The notes: a model not told the origin generated them from the sequence alone. DNA of 10,722 nucleotides from Betaproteobacteria bacterium (GCA_029865405.1 JAOUGZ010000058.1:1-10722); one strand, 5' to 3'. Counted from the first letter of the stretch, positions 1-6,803 are shown. Numbers and translations: made by a program.

Positions 1-598
1 GCGAGTACATGTTCAGGCGCCACCCGCGCACCGAGCGGATGAACTTGGTGAGCAGCGGCCAGCCGACCCACAACACCACCGGCGTGCCGAGCACGAACTC
101 GATCCAGCCGCGAACGCGCGGCGCGAGTCCGAAAGGTTCCGCGATGCCCACCATCGGCGACATGGCGAGGATCACCATCGGGATCGACAGCACGACGCCG
201 ACCCACATGCGGCGCGTGTGATCGCGCAGCTCGGCGTTGTCCCCATCGGCCGCCGCAGCACCCACCGGGACGAGCGCCATGCCGCAGATCGGACAGTCGC
301 CGGGACCGTCCTTGAGCACCTCGGGGTGCATGGGACAGGTGTATTGCGCGCCCGCGGGTGCGGGCGCCGCGGCGCGCGTCGGGGCGGGTTGTGCATGATG
401 CGTATGGTCGCCGTGCGCGAGCGCCGTTTCCTGGAGATAGCGCCCGGGGTCCGCCTTGAACGTATTCAGGCAGTGCGTGGAGCAGAACGAGTACGTCTTG
501 CCGCCGTGCGTAAGCGTGCCGGCTTCCTTGCCGGGCTGCACCCGCATCCCGCACACGGGGTCCTTCGACGACATGTCCTGCGTCGCTTCGTTCGCCAT
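1..598 (-). CDS. Copper-type P1B-ATPase, N-terminal part (cut by window edge)
   Basis: This is the first 199 residues of a heavy-metal-translocating P-type ATPase, an inner-membrane pump exporting probably Cu(I) or Ag(I); the frame runs off base 1. Residues about 12-56 are a YHS domain (DPVCGM with C16; FCSTHC with C39 and C43). A His cluster (HGDHTHH, 62-68) follows. Residues 86-112 are a heavy-metal-binding domain (YTCPMHPEV and CPICGM; C88, C102, C105). Two hydrophobic segments at about 132-149 and 167-185 are the first membrane helices. No classic HMA GMTCxxC domain is seen. I chose the ATG at 598 because GGGAG lies 8 nt upstream and because in-frame ATGs at 631, 625 and 622 fall in or before the predicted transcription start of the CueR-type promoter at 630-660. 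The catalytic DKTGT and CPC parts lie outside, so metal specificity is inferred from the domains and promoter. Confidence 0.9.
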   Translation of the reverse strand, partial: MANEATQDMSSKDPVCGMRVQPGKEAGTLTHGGKTYSFCSTHCLNTFKADPGRYLQETALAHGDHTHHAQPAPTRAAAPAPAGAQYTCPMHPEVLKDGPGDCPICGMALVPVGAAAADGDNAELRDHTRRMWVGVVLSIPMVILAMSPMVGIAEPFGLAPRVRGWIEFVLGTPVVLWVGWPLLTKFIRSVRGWRLNMYS

Positions 599-606
599 CT
601 TCGTCG

Positions 607-611
607 CTCCC
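607..611 (-). promoter_or_regulatory. Ribosome binding site of the P-type ATPase
   Basis: GGGAG on the minus strand, 8 nt before the ATG at 598. It decides the start in favour of 598 over the upstream in-frame ATGs at 622, 625 and 631. An AGGAAGG precedes the ATG at 631, but those bases are part of the CueR-type operator and probably not transcribed. Confidence 0.6.
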
Positions 612-629
612 GCAACTCTCATCATTGCC

Positions 630-660
630 ATTGTCAGCCTTCCTACCATGGCAAGGTCAA
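630..660 (-). promoter_or_regulatory. CueR/MerR-type promoter of the P-type ATPase
   Basis: On the minus strand this is -35 TTGACC (655-660), a 19-bp spacer (636-654) and -10 GACAAT (630-635). The long spacer is characteristic of MerR-family activators, which untwist the DNA. The spacer region contains an imperfect dyad, ACCTTGCC-N5-AGGAAGGC, of the CueR half-site type (CCTTCC/GGAAGG) known from copA promoters. Predicted transcription starts near 622-624. It begins 12 nt after the stop of the methyltransferase gene, so the pump has its own promoter even if some read-through occurs. The regulator gene is not in the window. Confidence 0.8.
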
Positions 661-672
661 GCCAGCCGCCAC

Positions 673-1329
673 TCAGCGCGACTCGCCGGCGGCGCGCACC
701 GCGCCAAGACGCGGCATGAATGCCGGCACCGCCTCCTTGTAGCGCCGGTACGCCTCGCCGAACTGGGCGAGCATCTCGACTTCCTCCCGCTTCGCGAGGC
801 GCGCATACATGAAGATGAGCACCGGATACATCGCGAGCGTCACCAGGGTCGGCCACTGCAGCAGGAACCCGGTCATGATGAGCACGAAGCCGACATATTG
901 CGGGTGGCGCACCCGCGCGTACGCGCCGGTGGTGGCCAGGCGTCCTGCGCGCTGCGCCTCATAGAGCACCTTCCACGCGACCGCCAGCACCCAGAAGCCG
1001 CCGAGAATGAGGATGTTGCTCGCGACGTGAAACGGCCCAAAGTGCGGGTTCGCTTTCCAGCCGAACATCACCTCCAGCAGATGCCCGGCGTCGTGCGACA
1101 GGAAGTCGATTCCGGGAAAGCGGCTCGAGACCCAGCCCGAGAGCAGGTACAGGGTCAGCGGGAAGCCGTACATTTCTGTGAACAGCGCGACCAGGAACGC
1201 GGAGAACACGCCGAACGAGCGCCAGTCGCGCGTGCTTTGGGGGCGCGCGAAACTGAACGCAAAAATGATGAAGACGAGGGAATTGACGAGTACCAGCCAC
1301 CACAGCCCGTACGATTCCGCTTCGTTCAC
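673..1329 (-). CDS. ICMT-like membrane methyltransferase family protein
   Basis: A 218-residue integral membrane protein of the isoprenylcysteine carboxyl methyltransferase (ICMT)/phospholipid methyltransferase type. Hydrophobic segments lie at about 9-27, 39-63, 103-123 and 145-176. The family hallmark follows: RHPQYVGF (141-148), then the C-terminal pattern REEVEML...FGEAYRRYKEAVPAFMPR (181-207) that contributes to S-adenosylmethionine and substrate binding. The bacterial members have few known substrates, and bacteria usually lack prenylated proteins, so the methyl acceptor is unknown. The GTG start at 1329 is preferred: AAGGA lies 9 nt upstream, and the GTG overlaps the TGA of the DUF2933-like gene (GTGA), implying translational coupling. 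An open frame continues upstream to 1533, but it runs through that gene. It is the last gene of the metal-regulated operon. Confidence 0.85.
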   Translation of the reverse strand: MNEAESYGLWWLVLVNSLVFIIFAFSFARPQSTRDWRSFGVFSAFLVALFTEMYGFPLTLYLLSGWVSSRFPGIDFLSHDAGHLLEVMFGWKANPHFGPFHVASNILILGGFWVLAVAWKVLYEAQRAGRLATTGAYARVRHPQYVGFVLIMTGFLLQWPTLVTLAMYPVLIFMYARLAKREEVEMLAQFGEAYRRYKEAVPAFMPRLGAVRAAGESR

Positions 1330-1568
1330 GAGCCGGTTTCCTTGTCGCTCTTGTCCTGCTTGCTGCCGTGCCCACCATGGCCGCCATGGCCATGGAAGAG
1401 ATGCATGAGCGGGCACGCCAGCAGCAACGCGAACGGCAGCCACTGCAGCGCGTGCGCCCGGTGTTCCAGGATCAAGAGCACCGCGGCGATGGCGATGAAT
1501 CCGCACAGCGCGATCCCGGTCTTCGACCTCCACAAGCTCGGATTACCCCGCGACTCGTCTGTATGCAT
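1326..1568 (-). CDS. DUF2933-like small membrane protein with His-rich tail
   Basis: An 80-residue protein with two predicted membrane segments (about 17-34 and 41-58) followed by a His/Gly tail, HLFHGHGGHGGHG (56-68), and a charged end. The size, topology and tail match the DUF2933 family of short proteins, which from my general knowledge are often found near heavy-metal resistance genes; no biochemical role is established. The His tail could bind metal ions at the membrane surface. The start at 1568 is supported by AAAGGAA ahead of the ATG and by a 20-nt gap from the preceding ATPase gene. Its stop overlaps the GTG of the methyltransferase by 4 bases, so the two are probably made together. 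Confidence 0.8.
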   Translation of the reverse strand: MHTDESRGNPSLWRSKTGIALCGFIAIAAVLLILEHRAHALQWLPFALLLACPLMHLFHGHGGHGGHGSKQDKSDKETGS

Positions 1569-1588
1569 GGTGACGTTCCTTTCGTCGA

Positions 1589-2428
1589 TCAGGCGGCATA
1601 GGCCGTCGGTTCTTCGAAGAAACGCTCCTGGCAGCGCTGCGAGCAGAAGACAACGCGTTGACCCTCGTGCTCGGCCGCGTGCCGGGCGGTCCACTCGTCC
1701 ACGCGCATGCCGCACACCGGGCAGCGCACCCAGGAATGGCGCTCCGCACGCCGGTCGCGCAGGGCGCCGTCCTCCAGCCAAAGGATGCGGTCGGCGATCT
1801 CCTCGACGCGCGGATCGTGCGTGACGAGGATGACGGCGCAGTCCGCATCGCGCGCCACGTCGTGCAGGATCATGGCCACCTCCTGCCCGGACTGGGAGTC
1901 GAGGTTGCCGGTCGGCTCGTCGGCGAGGATGAGCGGCGGCTGGTTGATGAGCGCGCGCGCAATGGCCACGCGCTGCTTCTCGCCGCCCGAAAGCGTCGGC
2001 GGCCGGGCGTGCCGGCGCTCAACGAGGCCGAGACGCTCGAGCAGCCCTGCGGCACGCACCCTCGCCCCGGCGGTGCCGCCCGGTGCGAGTTGGGCGGGAA
2101 ACAACACGTTTTCCTCGACCGTGAGCGCCTCCATCAGGTTGAATGCCTGGAACACGAAGCCGATCTTTCGCGCGCGCACGGCGGGCAGCGCCGCCTCGTC
2201 CAGGCGCGTCACGTCGACCCCGTCCAGGACAATCCGTCCGGCGCTCGGCTTGAGCAGCGTGCCGAGCATCGAAACGAGCGTCGTCTTGCCCGATCCCGAC
2301 GGCCCCATCACGAGGATCAGCTCGCCGCGGCGCACGTCGAGCGAGACGTCGTTCACCGCGCGCACTTCCGTATGCCCGCGGCCAAACGCCTTGCTCAGAT
2401 TCCTCACCTGCATAAGCGTCGTATCCAT
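1589..2428 (-). CDS. ABC transporter ATPase (LolD/MacB type) with C-terminal YHS domain
   Basis: A 279-residue protein. Residues 1 to about 225 are a complete ABC ATPase of the LolD/MacB/FtsE class: Walker A GPSGSGKTT (42-50), Q-loop Q94, signature LSGGEKQR (147-154), Walker B LILADEP (166-172), D-loop and switch histidine H204. It powers the two FtsX-type permeases encoded immediately upstream. LolD-type subunits usually end at about 220-235 residues. Here about 50 more follow and form a YHS-like module: CPVCGM (C236, C239) and FCSQRC (C262, C266). These are the likely metal ligands and resemble the N-terminal domain of the neighbouring P-type ATPase. The frame is uninterrupted, so the fusion is real in this assembly. 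The start at 2428 has AAGGGA 6 nt upstream and lies 3 nt after the permease stop. Metal sensing by the tail is inference. Confidence 0.93.
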   Translation of the reverse strand: MDTTLMQVRNLSKAFGRGHTEVRAVNDVSLDVRRGELILVMGPSGSGKTTLVSMLGTLLKPSAGRIVLDGVDVTRLDEAALPAVRARKIGFVFQAFNLMEALTVEENVLFPAQLAPGGTAGARVRAAGLLERLGLVERRHARPPTLSGGEKQRVAIARALINQPPLILADEPTGNLDSQSGQEVAMILHDVARDADCAVILVTHDPRVEEIADRILWLEDGALRDRRAERHSWVRCPVCGMRVDEWTARHAAEHEGQRVVFCSQRCQERFFEEPTAYAA

Positions 2429-2431
2429 GGC

Positions 2432-3541
2432 TTATCCCTTGAATGCCGTCAGCGGATCGACGCGTGCAACGTAGCGCGCCGGTACCCATGCGGAGATCAC
2501 CGCCACGATGAGCGCCACGGCCGCCGCGCGCCCCAGCGCCCCGGCAGTCAGCTCGAGCGTGATCTGCGGCACGAGCGTGCTGAGCAGCGGGAACAAGACC
2601 CAGGCCGCAAGCAGCGCCAGCGCGAGCCCGAGACCGGTGATCAGCGCCGTCTGCACGCCCACCGCGGCGTAGATCTCGCGGTTGCGCACGCCGAGTGCCT
2701 TGGCGATCGCAAGCTCCTGCCGGCGGCGCGCCACCTGCGAGTAGGCGGTGAACGCGATGATCACGACGGCAAGCCCCGAGCCGATGACCGTCATGAAGGC
2801 GATGATCTCGGCGCCCATCTGCATGGCGAGCTGGACGTCGTTGCGCGTGAAGCGCTCCTTCGGCAGCGCCGTGACCTTGTCCACCTCGCGCTCGATGCGC
2901 GCAGCAAGCGCCGCCGTGTCCTGTCCCGGCTCCGCTTCCACGAGGACGTAGCTCACGGTGCCTTGCGCCTGCATCAGGTCCGCGAGGTCGGAGGCCGCCA
3001 CGAAGACGACCGGGTTGGCCATCGAGTAGGTACCTTCGGAGAGCCCCACGACCTCGAGGCGCTTGTCGGTCAGCTCGACCTGCGCGCCCATTCCGATGCC
3101 GGTCATTTCCGCGAACACGCGCGGCAGGACGATCTCGCCGGGGCCGGGCATGGCCCTGCCGGCCGCCATCGCCCACGGGCCGGCGCGCCGGGCGCCGGGT
3201 TCAAGGCCCACAGCGTAGGCGATCATGGTGCGCCCGGCCATGCGCACCACCGCGCCCGAATACAGGATCGGGGTCGCGGCGCGCACGCCCGGCACCTCTG
3301 CGATGCGCCTCGCCTTCCAGGCCCAGACGAACGAATTCGCCATGTGCATGTTGAGCACGCCGCGCTGCATTACCCAGACGTCGGCCGGAGCGTGCCGCGC
3401 GTAGGCCACCATCTGCCGGGCCTCGCCCGCGAACACGGCCTGCAGGATGACGACCAGGACGAAGGCGCCCGCCACGCCTGCCGCGCTCGCGGCGAGCGAG
3501 GCCTTCTGCAGCCAGAGCGTCTTCAGGAGCCAGCGCAGCAT
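2432..3541 (-). CDS. ABC transporter permease, FtsX/LolC-like (second of pair)
   Basis: A 369-residue inner-membrane permease of the MacB/LolC/FtsX type. It has one helix near the N terminus (about 18-38), a large periplasmic domain (about 40-240), then three helices (about 243-268, 295-322 and 337-355). The cytoplasmic loop after helix 2, ARRRQELAIAKALG (271-284), matches the coupling loop that contacts the ATPase. The C-terminal pattern AR-x-DPLTAF is also characteristic. Permeases of this class do not form a simple pore. They pull substrates from the outer leaflet or periplasm and transmit ATPase motion mechanically. The ATG at 3541 has GGAG 7 nt upstream overlapping the stop of the preceding permease. 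It is most likely a heterodimer partner of the upstream permease, as LolC is with LolE. Confidence 0.9.
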   Translation of the reverse strand: MLRWLLKTLWLQKASLAASAAGVAGAFVLVVILQAVFAGEARQMVAYARHAPADVWVMQRGVLNMHMANSFVWAWKARRIAEVPGVRAATPILYSGAVVRMAGRTMIAYAVGLEPGARRAGPWAMAAGRAMPGPGEIVLPRVFAEMTGIGMGAQVELTDKRLEVVGLSEGTYSMANPVVFVAASDLADLMQAQGTVSYVLVEAEPGQDTAALAARIEREVDKVTALPKERFTRNDVQLAMQMGAEIIAFMTVIGSGLAVVIIAFTAYSQVARRRQELAIAKALGVRNREIYAAVGVQTALITGLGLALALLAAWVLFPLLSTLVPQITLELTAGALGRAAAVALIVAVISAWVPARYVARVDPLTAFKG

Positions 3542-3545
3542 CGGC

Positions 3546-4679
3546 TCACTCCGCCTGGAACGCGACGGTGGGATCGGCGCGCGCCACGACCCGGAGCGGC
3601 AGCGCGGCGCCCGCGAGCGCCATCCCCAGCACCCCGGCCGCCGCCCAGGCGAGGCCTGCCGGCTCCAGCACGTAGACGCGGTACACGGGTGCCAGGGTCT
3701 CGATCGCACCGGCAATTGCGAGCGCGAGGCCGAGGCCGAGCGGCCAGGCAAGCGCGAGGAGCATCAGCGTCTGCGCCGATACCGTCGCAAGCATGTGCCG
3801 CAGCCGGAAACCGAGCGCCTTCATGACGCCATAGGCGCGCCGCCGCGCGATCGTGTCCGCGTAGACGATGAGTCCCACCACCAGGATGCCGATCAGGTAG
3901 GCGAGCCCGATGAGCGCGCCCATGATCGGGCTGAACAGCTCCCGGCCGAGCGCCACGTCGTTTGCGGCGAGCGCCTGGGCAGTAAGCACGTCCGCCGCGG
4001 GCACCGCGCGCTCTATCGCTTGCGCCACCGCTTCGGCCCGTGCGCCGGGCGCGAGTTCGACGAGCAGGAAGCTGAGCAGCGGGAACGTGCTCAGGTCTGG
4101 CGCGATCTCGGATTCCAGGAACAGGTCGATCATGCCGTCGTAGCCGATGAACACGAAAGGCGTGAGCATCGCCGACTGCCCGCGCGTGACGCCGGCGACG
4201 CGGAAGCGGAAGTCCGAGATGACGAGCGGATCGCCCGGACGCAGCCCGTAGCGCCGCGCGAGCCCGGCGTCGATCACCGCGTCGCGCGCGGCGCGGATCG
4301 GGTCGCCCTCAACGATCTCCGCTGGCCCGCCAAGCGTGTCGTGCACCAGAAGATAGACCGGCGTGCGGTTGCCTTCCGGACCGTATGTAACGAAAAAACC
4401 TGTCATCGGATGCGCTTCGGCGACGCCCTGCACGGCTTCCACCTGGCCGCGCGAGAGCTGGGGAAGCGAGGAGCGCACGGCAATGAAGTTCGACACGCCC
4501 GACTGCGCGACAAATAGCGGCGCGCCGCGCGCCCTCACGGCCTGCTCGAGCTGCACGTACAGTCCCTGCTCGAAGCCGCGCAGCACGAGGATCACCGTGA
4601 TCGCCGCCGCCACCGCGCAAGCGGTGAGCATCGCCCGCAAGGGCTCCGCGGTCAGCTGTCGGTAGGCGAGTTGCCACAC
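3546..4679 (-). CDS. ABC transporter permease, FtsX/LolC-like (first of pair)
   Basis: A 377-residue paralogue of the next permease with the same four-helix plan: a helix at about 17-35, a periplasmic domain at about 36-245, then helices at about 250-275, 297-325 and 343-365. The coupling loop is ARRRAYGVMKALG (278-290), and the C terminus has the ARADPTVAF motif typical of the family. The two permeases diverge clearly in their periplasmic domains, which suits a heterodimer with different partner contacts, for example with a LolA-like carrier. The start is GTG at 4679, 13 nt after the stop of the barrel gene. It has only a weak purine-rich ribosome site, so translation may depend on coupling to the upstream gene. 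An internal ATG at codon 17 would remove part of the first helix and is less likely. Confidence 0.88.
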   Translation of the reverse strand: MWQLAYRQLTAEPLRAMLTACAVAAAITVILVLRGFEQGLYVQLEQAVRARGAPLFVAQSGVSNFIAVRSSLPQLSRGQVEAVQGVAEAHPMTGFFVTYGPEGNRTPVYLLVHDTLGGPAEIVEGDPIRAARDAVIDAGLARRYGLRPGDPLVISDFRFRVAGVTRGQSAMLTPFVFIGYDGMIDLFLESEIAPDLSTFPLLSFLLVELAPGARAEAVAQAIERAVPAADVLTAQALAANDVALGRELFSPIMGALIGLAYLIGILVVGLIVYADTIARRRAYGVMKALGFRLRHMLATVSAQTLMLLALAWPLGLGLALAIAGAIETLAPVYRVYVLEPAGLAWAAAGVLGMALAGAALPLRVVARADPTVAFQAE

Positions 4680-4692
4680 GGCGTTCGGTCGC

Positions 4693-5880
4693 TCAGAAGT
4701 AATAGGTGAGCTTCAACTGCGCATAGTCGTCGCGCCGCACGCTGTAGAGGAGCTCGTCCGGCTCGCTCGCATGGAACGCGCGCGCTTCCAGGCTGGCAGT
4801 GAGATTGCCGCGAATCCGCCGCCTCGCTTCGAGGTTGTAGGCGCGCTCGCTCGTGCGCCGGTCCAGGATGACCGTCGCGAGAAGCTGGGTGCTCTGTGCG
4901 TCGTTCACGGTCCAGCGCATCCCCAGCATGACGTCGTCCTGATACGGGGTGAAGGCCGCAGCGCCGCGGCTGTCGTACAGATACTCGGCCAGCAACCCCA
5001 GGTCGGACGGACCTCCGAATACGCCGGGCAGCGTGTACTCGAACCCCGCGGTGGCGGCGCGCGAGGTTGCATCGGCCTCGGCGCGGCGCACCGCCTCGAG
5101 CTTCAGCAGCCAGCGATCCAGCGTGGCCTGCGTTTCGAGGCCGGCCTGACGCAGTTGCCCGTAGTAAGGAAGCAGGACCGGCTGGCCGGCAACGTCGAGC
5201 CCCGGAACGAGCCGCGGCGCGCGGTTGGTGCCGCGGAAGTAGGACAGGCCGACGTCCCACGCGCCGAGCGTGCGCGTCCAGCGCCCTGCGGCGTCCACGT
5301 GGCGCGCACCGCGCGCGCTTTCGTAAAGCGCCTCCTGCTCCGAGTCCACGCGCGGCAGCGTGCGCAGCCGTCCCGCCTCGCCCGGAAAAGTGCGTTCGCG
5401 GAAGTAAGGCAGGAGATAAACCTCCCAGTTGCCCGCTCCGGAGAACAGCGTCGCGCCGAGCATCGGCTGGCCGAGCTTGTCCTCGCGGTCGGGGTCTTCC
5501 ACCAGATCGATCTGGTTCACCACGTCGACCAGGTGCTGCGTTTCGGCGACGCCCCAGAAGACCTTGCCGATGCCGGCGCGCAGCTCGAAGCCCCTGCCCG
5601 CGTACAGCCAGAGCAGCTCTCGCACGTCGCCGTGCGTACGCCGCCGATCGTGCTGGTCCCAGCGATAGAACGGGATGAACACCAGCGACTGGCGGCCATC
5701 CTGCCATGCCGTGCGAAACTCCGACTGGGCCGCGAGCGACGCATAGCCCCGATGCTGGTCCGGGTCGAGTCCGGCGTGCGTGAAGCCGCGGTATTCCGCC
5801 GAAACCTGGCCGCGCCACTCTTGCGCCGGCGCCGGACCCGACAAAACCATTGCGAGGGCGAGTATCGCGAAGGCGCGCAT
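4693..5880 (-). CDS. Outer-membrane beta-barrel protein
   Basis: A 395-residue exported protein with a signal peptide of 19 residues (cleavage likely after APA), then no further hydrophobic helices. It has many alternating aromatic and hydrophobic strands separated by charged turns. It ends in KLTYYF, and a terminal Phe is the classic signal for the BAM outer-membrane assembly machine. A conserved-looking stretch at about 99-145 (GIGKVFWGVAETQHLVDVVN, then DLVED and KLGQPM) suggests a defined but unnamed barrel family rather than a general porin. The start at 5880 lies 12 nt after the LolA-like stop, with a GAGAGAGA ribosome site. Between a periplasmic carrier and two ABC permeases, it is the candidate outer-membrane receiver, where LolB would act in the Lol pathway. 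That role is inferred from context only. Confidence 0.82.
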   Translation of the reverse strand: MRAFAILALAMVLSGPAPAQEWRGQVSAEYRGFTHAGLDPDQHRGYASLAAQSEFRTAWQDGRQSLVFIPFYRWDQHDRRRTHGDVRELLWLYAGRGFELRAGIGKVFWGVAETQHLVDVVNQIDLVEDPDREDKLGQPMLGATLFSGAGNWEVYLLPYFRERTFPGEAGRLRTLPRVDSEQEALYESARGARHVDAAGRWTRTLGAWDVGLSYFRGTNRAPRLVPGLDVAGQPVLLPYYGQLRQAGLETQATLDRWLLKLEAVRRAEADATSRAATAGFEYTLPGVFGGPSDLGLLAEYLYDSRGAAAFTPYQDDVMLGMRWTVNDAQSTQLLATVILDRRTSERAYNLEARRRIRGNLTASLEARAFHASEPDELLYSVRRDDYAQLKLTYYF

Positions 5881-5892
5881 GGGCGATCTCTC

Positions 5893-6729
5893 TCATCGCG
5901 CCCGCGCCATGCTCGCCGACAGGAAGTCCTGCTCGTTCAGGCCCTGGCGGAAGCGGATGTCGCCCCAGCGCAAAACCGTGCTCTTGCCGCTTTGATGATT
6001 CTCCATGCGCACCTCGTGCGCGCGCCAGTAGCGCCCGAGGTACTGCCGGTATTCACGCGCGACGAGCGTCTTCAATCTATCGCCGCGCCGGTCGTAGAAC
6101 TCGATCTTCAGGGGCACGTAACGATCCATGTCGACCCAGACGAGCTGGCGGCTGTAGCCCGACTCGGGGTCGACCGGGACGCGCTCGAGCACAAACCGCG
6201 GTTTGCCCTCGAAAATCTCGTCGCCCCTGTAGGCATAGCGGTACTTGGTTACTTCGGCGGAAGCAAGGTCTTCATAGCTGAATTCGGATCCCATGAAGGG
6301 CGAGCTCTTGTTGGCGGGCGCGATGCGCTTCACGCGCTTGAGCGCCGGCAGGTAGAGCCACTGGTCGTCTGCCCGATCGCGGTGCGTGTGGCTGAGAAAC
6401 ACCGTGCCCCTGACGTCCGCAGGTGTCTCGAAAACGGCGAGCAGCTTGTCGCCGTCGTCCCCACCTTCGAGCGTCTTGGTGCGCAGCTCGCGTCCGGTCT
6501 CGCCGCCGGAGGCGTCAACGAGCACCATCCGCATCGTCGCGGTCGCGTTACTGAAGCCGCGATCGCGCGCCTTCATCTCGCGCGCGATCGCCAATCCGCG
6601 TTCGGCATCGGACTGAGCGCCGCGTGCCGGCGTAACGAGCGCGGTCAGTGCGGCTGCTAGGAGGACACCGACCGCAAGGACCGGCAGCGCTCCCGCGCCG
6701 CGGATCTTCGGGCTGGGTGCGTTCTCCAT
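5893..6729 (-). CDS. LolA-like periplasmic protein (outer membrane lipoprotein-sorting family)
   Basis: A 278-residue exported protein of the family annotated as outer membrane lipoprotein-sorting protein (LolA-like, about 200-230 residue mature domain). A signal peptide or anchor occupies about 11-38 (cleavage possible near ARGA). The family hallmark lies at 121-155: DDQWLYLPALKRVKRI followed by SSPFMGSEFSYEDL. Downstream strands (QLVWVDMDRYVPLKIEFYD and ALEYR-like segments) fit the half-barrel that shelters hydrophobic ligands. I chose the ATG at 6729 because GAGGA lies 8 nt upstream. Longer starts (GTG 6768, ATG 6750) lie in or at the predicted transcription start of the CueR-type promoter. 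It is the first gene of a seven-gene operon and probably carries a substrate from the ABC permeases to the outer-membrane barrel. The ligand is unknown. Confidence 0.9.
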   Translation of the reverse strand: MENAPSPKIRGAGALPVLAVGVLLAAALTALVTPARGAQSDAERGLAIAREMKARDRGFSNATATMRMVLVDASGGETGRELRTKTLEGGDDGDKLLAVFETPADVRGTVFLSHTHRDRADDQWLYLPALKRVKRIAPANKSSPFMGSEFSYEDLASAEVTKYRYAYRGDEIFEGKPRFVLERVPVDPESGYSRQLVWVDMDRYVPLKIEFYDRRGDRLKTLVAREYRQYLGRYWRAHEVRMENHQSGKSTVLRWGDIRFRQGLNEQDFLSASMARAR

Positions 6730-6737
6730 GGGACACG

Positions 6738-6742
6738 TCCTC
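6738..6742 (-). promoter_or_regulatory. Ribosome binding site of the LolA-like gene
   Basis: GAGGA on the minus strand, 8 nt before the ATG at 6729. Together with the promoter position it selects this start over the longer in-frame options at 6750 and 6768. Confidence 0.55.
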
Positions 6743-6759
6743 GCTCGCATGTTGAGCGA

Positions 6760-6790
6760 ACCATGCACCTTCCCACGACGGGAAGGTCAA
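6760..6790 (-). promoter_or_regulatory. CueR-type promoter of the LolA-like/ABC operon
   Basis: On the minus strand this is -35 TTGACC (6785-6790), a 19-bp spacer (6766-6784) and a weak -10 CATGGT (6760-6765). The operator is a perfect dyad, ACCTTCCC-N5-GGGAAGGT (6767-6787), the textbook CueR/HmrR half-site known from copper-efflux promoters. The weak -10 and overlong spacer imply low basal activity and dependence on the activator. The -35 begins 13 nt after the stop of the previous gene. The dyad is more perfect than the one before the P-type ATPase, so the two units may respond with different sensitivity. Copper is the most likely signal; gold or silver also activate CueR proteins. Confidence 0.87.
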
Positions 6791-6803
6791 GCCCAGCGTA
6801 GGT

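Noticed and set aside
218..742. Long plus-strand open frame
   Set aside because: It lies opposite the P-type ATPase, and its translation is Arg-rich without domains. It is a shadow of G+C-rich codon use.
625..3826. Plus-strand open frames of 399 and 722 codons
   Set aside because: They run opposite the methyltransferase, DUF2933-like, ABC ATPase and permease genes. The translations are Arg/His-rich, with no recognisable domain. The minus-strand genes have clear motifs and ribosome sites.
4652..5896. 414-codon minus-strand frame overlapping the barrel gene
   Set aside because: It is Arg-rich and out of frame with the exported barrel, which has a signal peptide and terminal Phe.
4771..6660. 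629-codon plus-strand frame
   Set aside because: It is complementary to the barrel and LolA-like genes, which have signal peptides and family motifs. The plus-strand product has none.
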